From NCBI RefSeq assembly GCF_021917145.1, contig NW_025813740.1, positions 34,629 through 98,628 on the forward strand: a stretch of DNA of 64,000 bases. The letters are read 5' to 3'. The translations under genes were made by a program, and so were the position numbers. Origin of the DNA: Hypomesus transpacificus (taxonomy: Eukaryota; Chordata; Actinopteri; Osmeriformes; Osmeridae). The notes below the pieces were generated by a model that ran no database searches, was not told where the DNA came from, and worked only from the letters and a program-made list of their open reading frames with translations. Position 1 is the stretch's first letter. Each line of letters starts with the position of its first letter. Positions 61,154-64,000 of the stretch are shown here, piece by piece.

Positions 61154-64000
61154 GCCATGACCGTGCCATGGTGAGGGGGTTAAAGTGTAGAGAGGGAACC
61201 CGGACCCAAGACAAAATGGCTGTCGACGACTCTCATGGCAGGAATTGGCTGTGCTGCATGTGGTCAGGTTTTGCTGCAGGTGGAATCAAGCAAAATGTTG
61301 GCAGTTCTTGACATTGTGGGAAGATGGAATTCTAAACAGGCTCTTCCATTCCACCATACCGTCACAAAAACCCGTTTTTCAGGTTATAGCAATCTGTCTT
61401 TGCCAGGTGAAGTGATGATGGGGAGGAGGAGTCAAAATCGGAATGAGGCGTATGAGATGAAACTGCTCACACGCTGTTGTCCTCTTAGCATGATCTCAGA
61501 GTGAGCAAGCTAAGGGGAGTGGGGAAAACGACAGCATTTATAAAGGGAGAAATAAATGGGCTGGAATGTAACAAAATGATTCAGACTACATAGTGAAGGA
61601 GCCTCAGGGCTTGGGAAAGATGATGTCAACAAACACAGCAAACGGAGCAGATTGATGCTGGACGGATGCATCATTTTGCTGACACACATCCTGTTTAACC
61701 CCTTGTTGAACGGTGATTCGTCACTCAATACGAACAGCACAGATAGTTGGGGAGAATATAATGCACAGAAAGTATTTTAGGCTCACCCTGGGCGTAGTAG
61801 AGCCAGCACTAGATGAAGAACTTTCAAGTACAGTATTAACAATAGCTTTACCACCCAGTGGGATACAATGCCCAGGTAGGAAATAGGCTGAGAGGTGTAA
61901 CATGATACTGTGTACACACACACACACATACACACAACCTTGGTCTGAAACACACTTCTCTATATTTAACTCTTCAAATAGATAACAATTATAACAGGAC
62001 TGCTGATTTTCGTAGTGTGGAAAAAGCGACCAAGTCTGTATCATATGAAACACGCATGAAAGATAGTTTGTTAGCATACATGTTGTTAGTGTGTTAGCCT
62101 GGGTTTGTCTGCGTGTGCCAAACAGGTGTGGTGATAAACTGGAAGAACAGGTGTCTCCAGTGAAACAGGGTGTGTGTGTGACACGCACGCACACACACAC
62201 ACACTGCAGACACCCTCCCAGGGAACAACAGCCTGGGTCTGGAAGCTGGAGCTATTGTTAGGGTGATACAGTGTTGTTTCACAAACAGCACTTAGGATTC
62301 ATTTGAACCGTGCGACCCAAACTGGAACATATACCCCATTTCCTGGGAATAGCTGGGAGTCCTTTATACCAGACCCCACAAGAACAATTCATGTGTTGAT
62401 ATACTTCACACTCATTTATGTTTCTGTCACATTGCACTCTGTGTTGACACTCTGTAGCAGTGATGTTAGACAGTCTGCCTCTGTCAGTCACACATACAGA
62501 CACTGAAACACACACACACACACACACTGACACACACACACTCCTGCTGTCATCCTAGCAATCCTCGTTTGCATACGCGCTGAGCGTGGAAAGGGAAAAG
62601 AATAAACAAACTACTAACAGATTTGACCTGCCTTGTAATCAGGGTAGGGTCTCAGTCTGACTGGACGACTCCAACTCAATGGTGCTTTCAGGAAGTGATG
62701 GTTCCAGACTGTTTGATGACCCAGTTTAGAGTGTGCTGGTCACTGTGAAGAGGGCTAGGGAGATGGCTGATTACTCAAACGTGGTTTTTGGGGAGTTCTG
62801 GATTTGCACCTTCACAAGCTTGTGAAGTTTGAAGAACCAATGTAGCTTTTCTCACAGGCTGACCCCCCCCCCCCCCACTCTCTCTCTCTCACACACACAC
62901 ACAAACACACAAACATCAACCTAAAAACAATTTTGAATGAGAGCAGGGAGCAGGATATCCACTTACTGAGTGTCTGGGGGGGATGTGGATATGAGGGCTG
63001 TTTTCATCAGCTGTGATCAGCGGGGAAGCGGCCTTGTTAGGGCAGAAGGGGAGAGCGGAGACGGAACCACCTTCACACACGATATTGTTTCATGCTGGAG
63101 GTCTGAGGAAATAACACAGAGACCCTGAGGGGTTTGAACAGCGCTCCAGTTTAGCTGTTTGTTGAATCTGTCCCCATACCTCTCTCCTCCACACTGTATG
63201 TTTCTTTAGCTATTTCTGTCTGTGTTCATTCTTTATTTCATTGTCTTTCTCTCTTTTTGTCTTTCTTTCTCTTTTTACATCTTCCATCTTATTTTTTTTC
63301 TTTCATTCTTTCTCTCTTGCTCTCTCTCTTTCTGTCTCTGTTATTAAATAATTATTTAATAACGTGCGGTTGTCCTCATGAGGCACATCAAGGTCTCATC
63401 CGAGCGCAGAACACAATCCTGTTTCCATAGTGATGTGGGGCGCAACATGGATATGTTCCGTTATCAGCTGTAAGGCACACTGGCAATCAAAACTACCGAC
63501 CACAGAGGAACCACGGTGAACAAAAGCTAGCATTCAATCAGGATGTAAACCTCGTGAGAGGTCATGACTGTAGTGTGTGAACACAACGCGGGGCGTCTGG
63601 GCGGTAGAGCGCACACCCTGTCAGGGGTCTCCATGTGGAGGGGTAATGGTTATTGACAGTAGAGGTCATACCCTGCAGACGCCTCACGGAGACGGGGGTG
63701 GGAAGGCCTGGTCGGCGGGGAGGAAAGCTCCGGTGAAACGGGAGAAGGTTTGTGGGTAGATGACTAGTTGATGTTTTGCAGAGGGATGGCCGCGGCGCCA
63801 GCAGGGAACAGAGAGAGAAGGAGATCTGGTCGATGCTGCGGAACGGTGGCCTTGGAGCTGCATGACTGCACACACACACACAAGCACACACACAAGCACA
63901 CACACAGTAGAGACATTCGTAGGTCGTTACATACAAGCAAGGATTCAAAGGAACCCAGAGAAGGAGTTATGATCTGTAAGGACACCGCTGTGTAGCTGGA

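Larger units (their letters stand above)
59798..64000 (+). other. niban1: niban1 intron 1 (runs off window)
   Basis: No second niban1 exon is recognisable up to the window end. The interval holds a 260-bp CT array (60317-60580), a SINE head (61067-61153), GT/CA tracts (60648-60671, 61915-61935, 62170-62203, 62508-62540, 62890-62915, 63870-63906) and a CT/TTC-rich patch (63180-63340). No other gene is supported. Confidence 0.7.

Overview
The window is nuclear DNA of a teleost fish. Its genes are split into many short exons with GT-AG introns, tRNA-derived SINEs and long microsatellites are frequent, and the gene order is that of human 1q25.3. Species cannot be decided from the sequence. All gene calls rest on recognising translated exons as homologues of known vertebrate proteins and on reading frames that stay in phase across every proposed splice junction.

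Layout, left to right. (1) Positions 1-11410, minus strand: the 5' end of hmcn1 (hemicentin-1), with exon 1 (11149-11410), exon 2 (314-384) and a 10.8 kb intron between them. (2) 11411-21900: intergenic space rich in simple repeats, with a 500-N assembly gap at 18501-19000 and two tRNA-like SINE heads. (3) 21950-35000, plus strand: ivns1abp, a complete BTB-BACK-Kelch gene with two non-coding leader exons and 13 coding exons (27668-34014, 647 residues). (4) 36075-50290, minus strand: swt1, a PIN-domain RNA endoribonuclease with 16 coding exons. One exon carries an apparent 1-nt frameshift in a G/C homopolymer. (5) 50290-50588: a short head-to-head promoter shared by swt1 and trmt1l. (6) 50589-58740, plus strand: trmt1l, a two-zinc-finger tRNA guanine-N2 methyltransferase-like protein with 16 coding exons (711 residues). 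(7) 59743-59797, plus strand: coding exon 1 of niban1, whose intron 1 runs off the window.

These are housekeeping or matrix genes linked by ancient synteny, not an operon. The only likely shared control is the swt1/trmt1l bidirectional promoter, which has a ZNF143-like site and an E-box. The human block has RNF2 between TRMT1L and NIBAN1. Here only about 1 kb separates those two genes and rnf2 is absent.

I see no undescribed multi-gene system. The unusual content lies in the introns: a 1.38 kb near-perfect fold-back element inserted exactly at a trmt1l splice donor, with its 6-bp target duplication copying that donor; minisatellites that begin within a few bases of splice donors, two of which repeat a 3'-splice-site-like motif in every unit; two palindromic hAT-like MITEs; and two SINE types that share a tail but have different tRNA-like heads.
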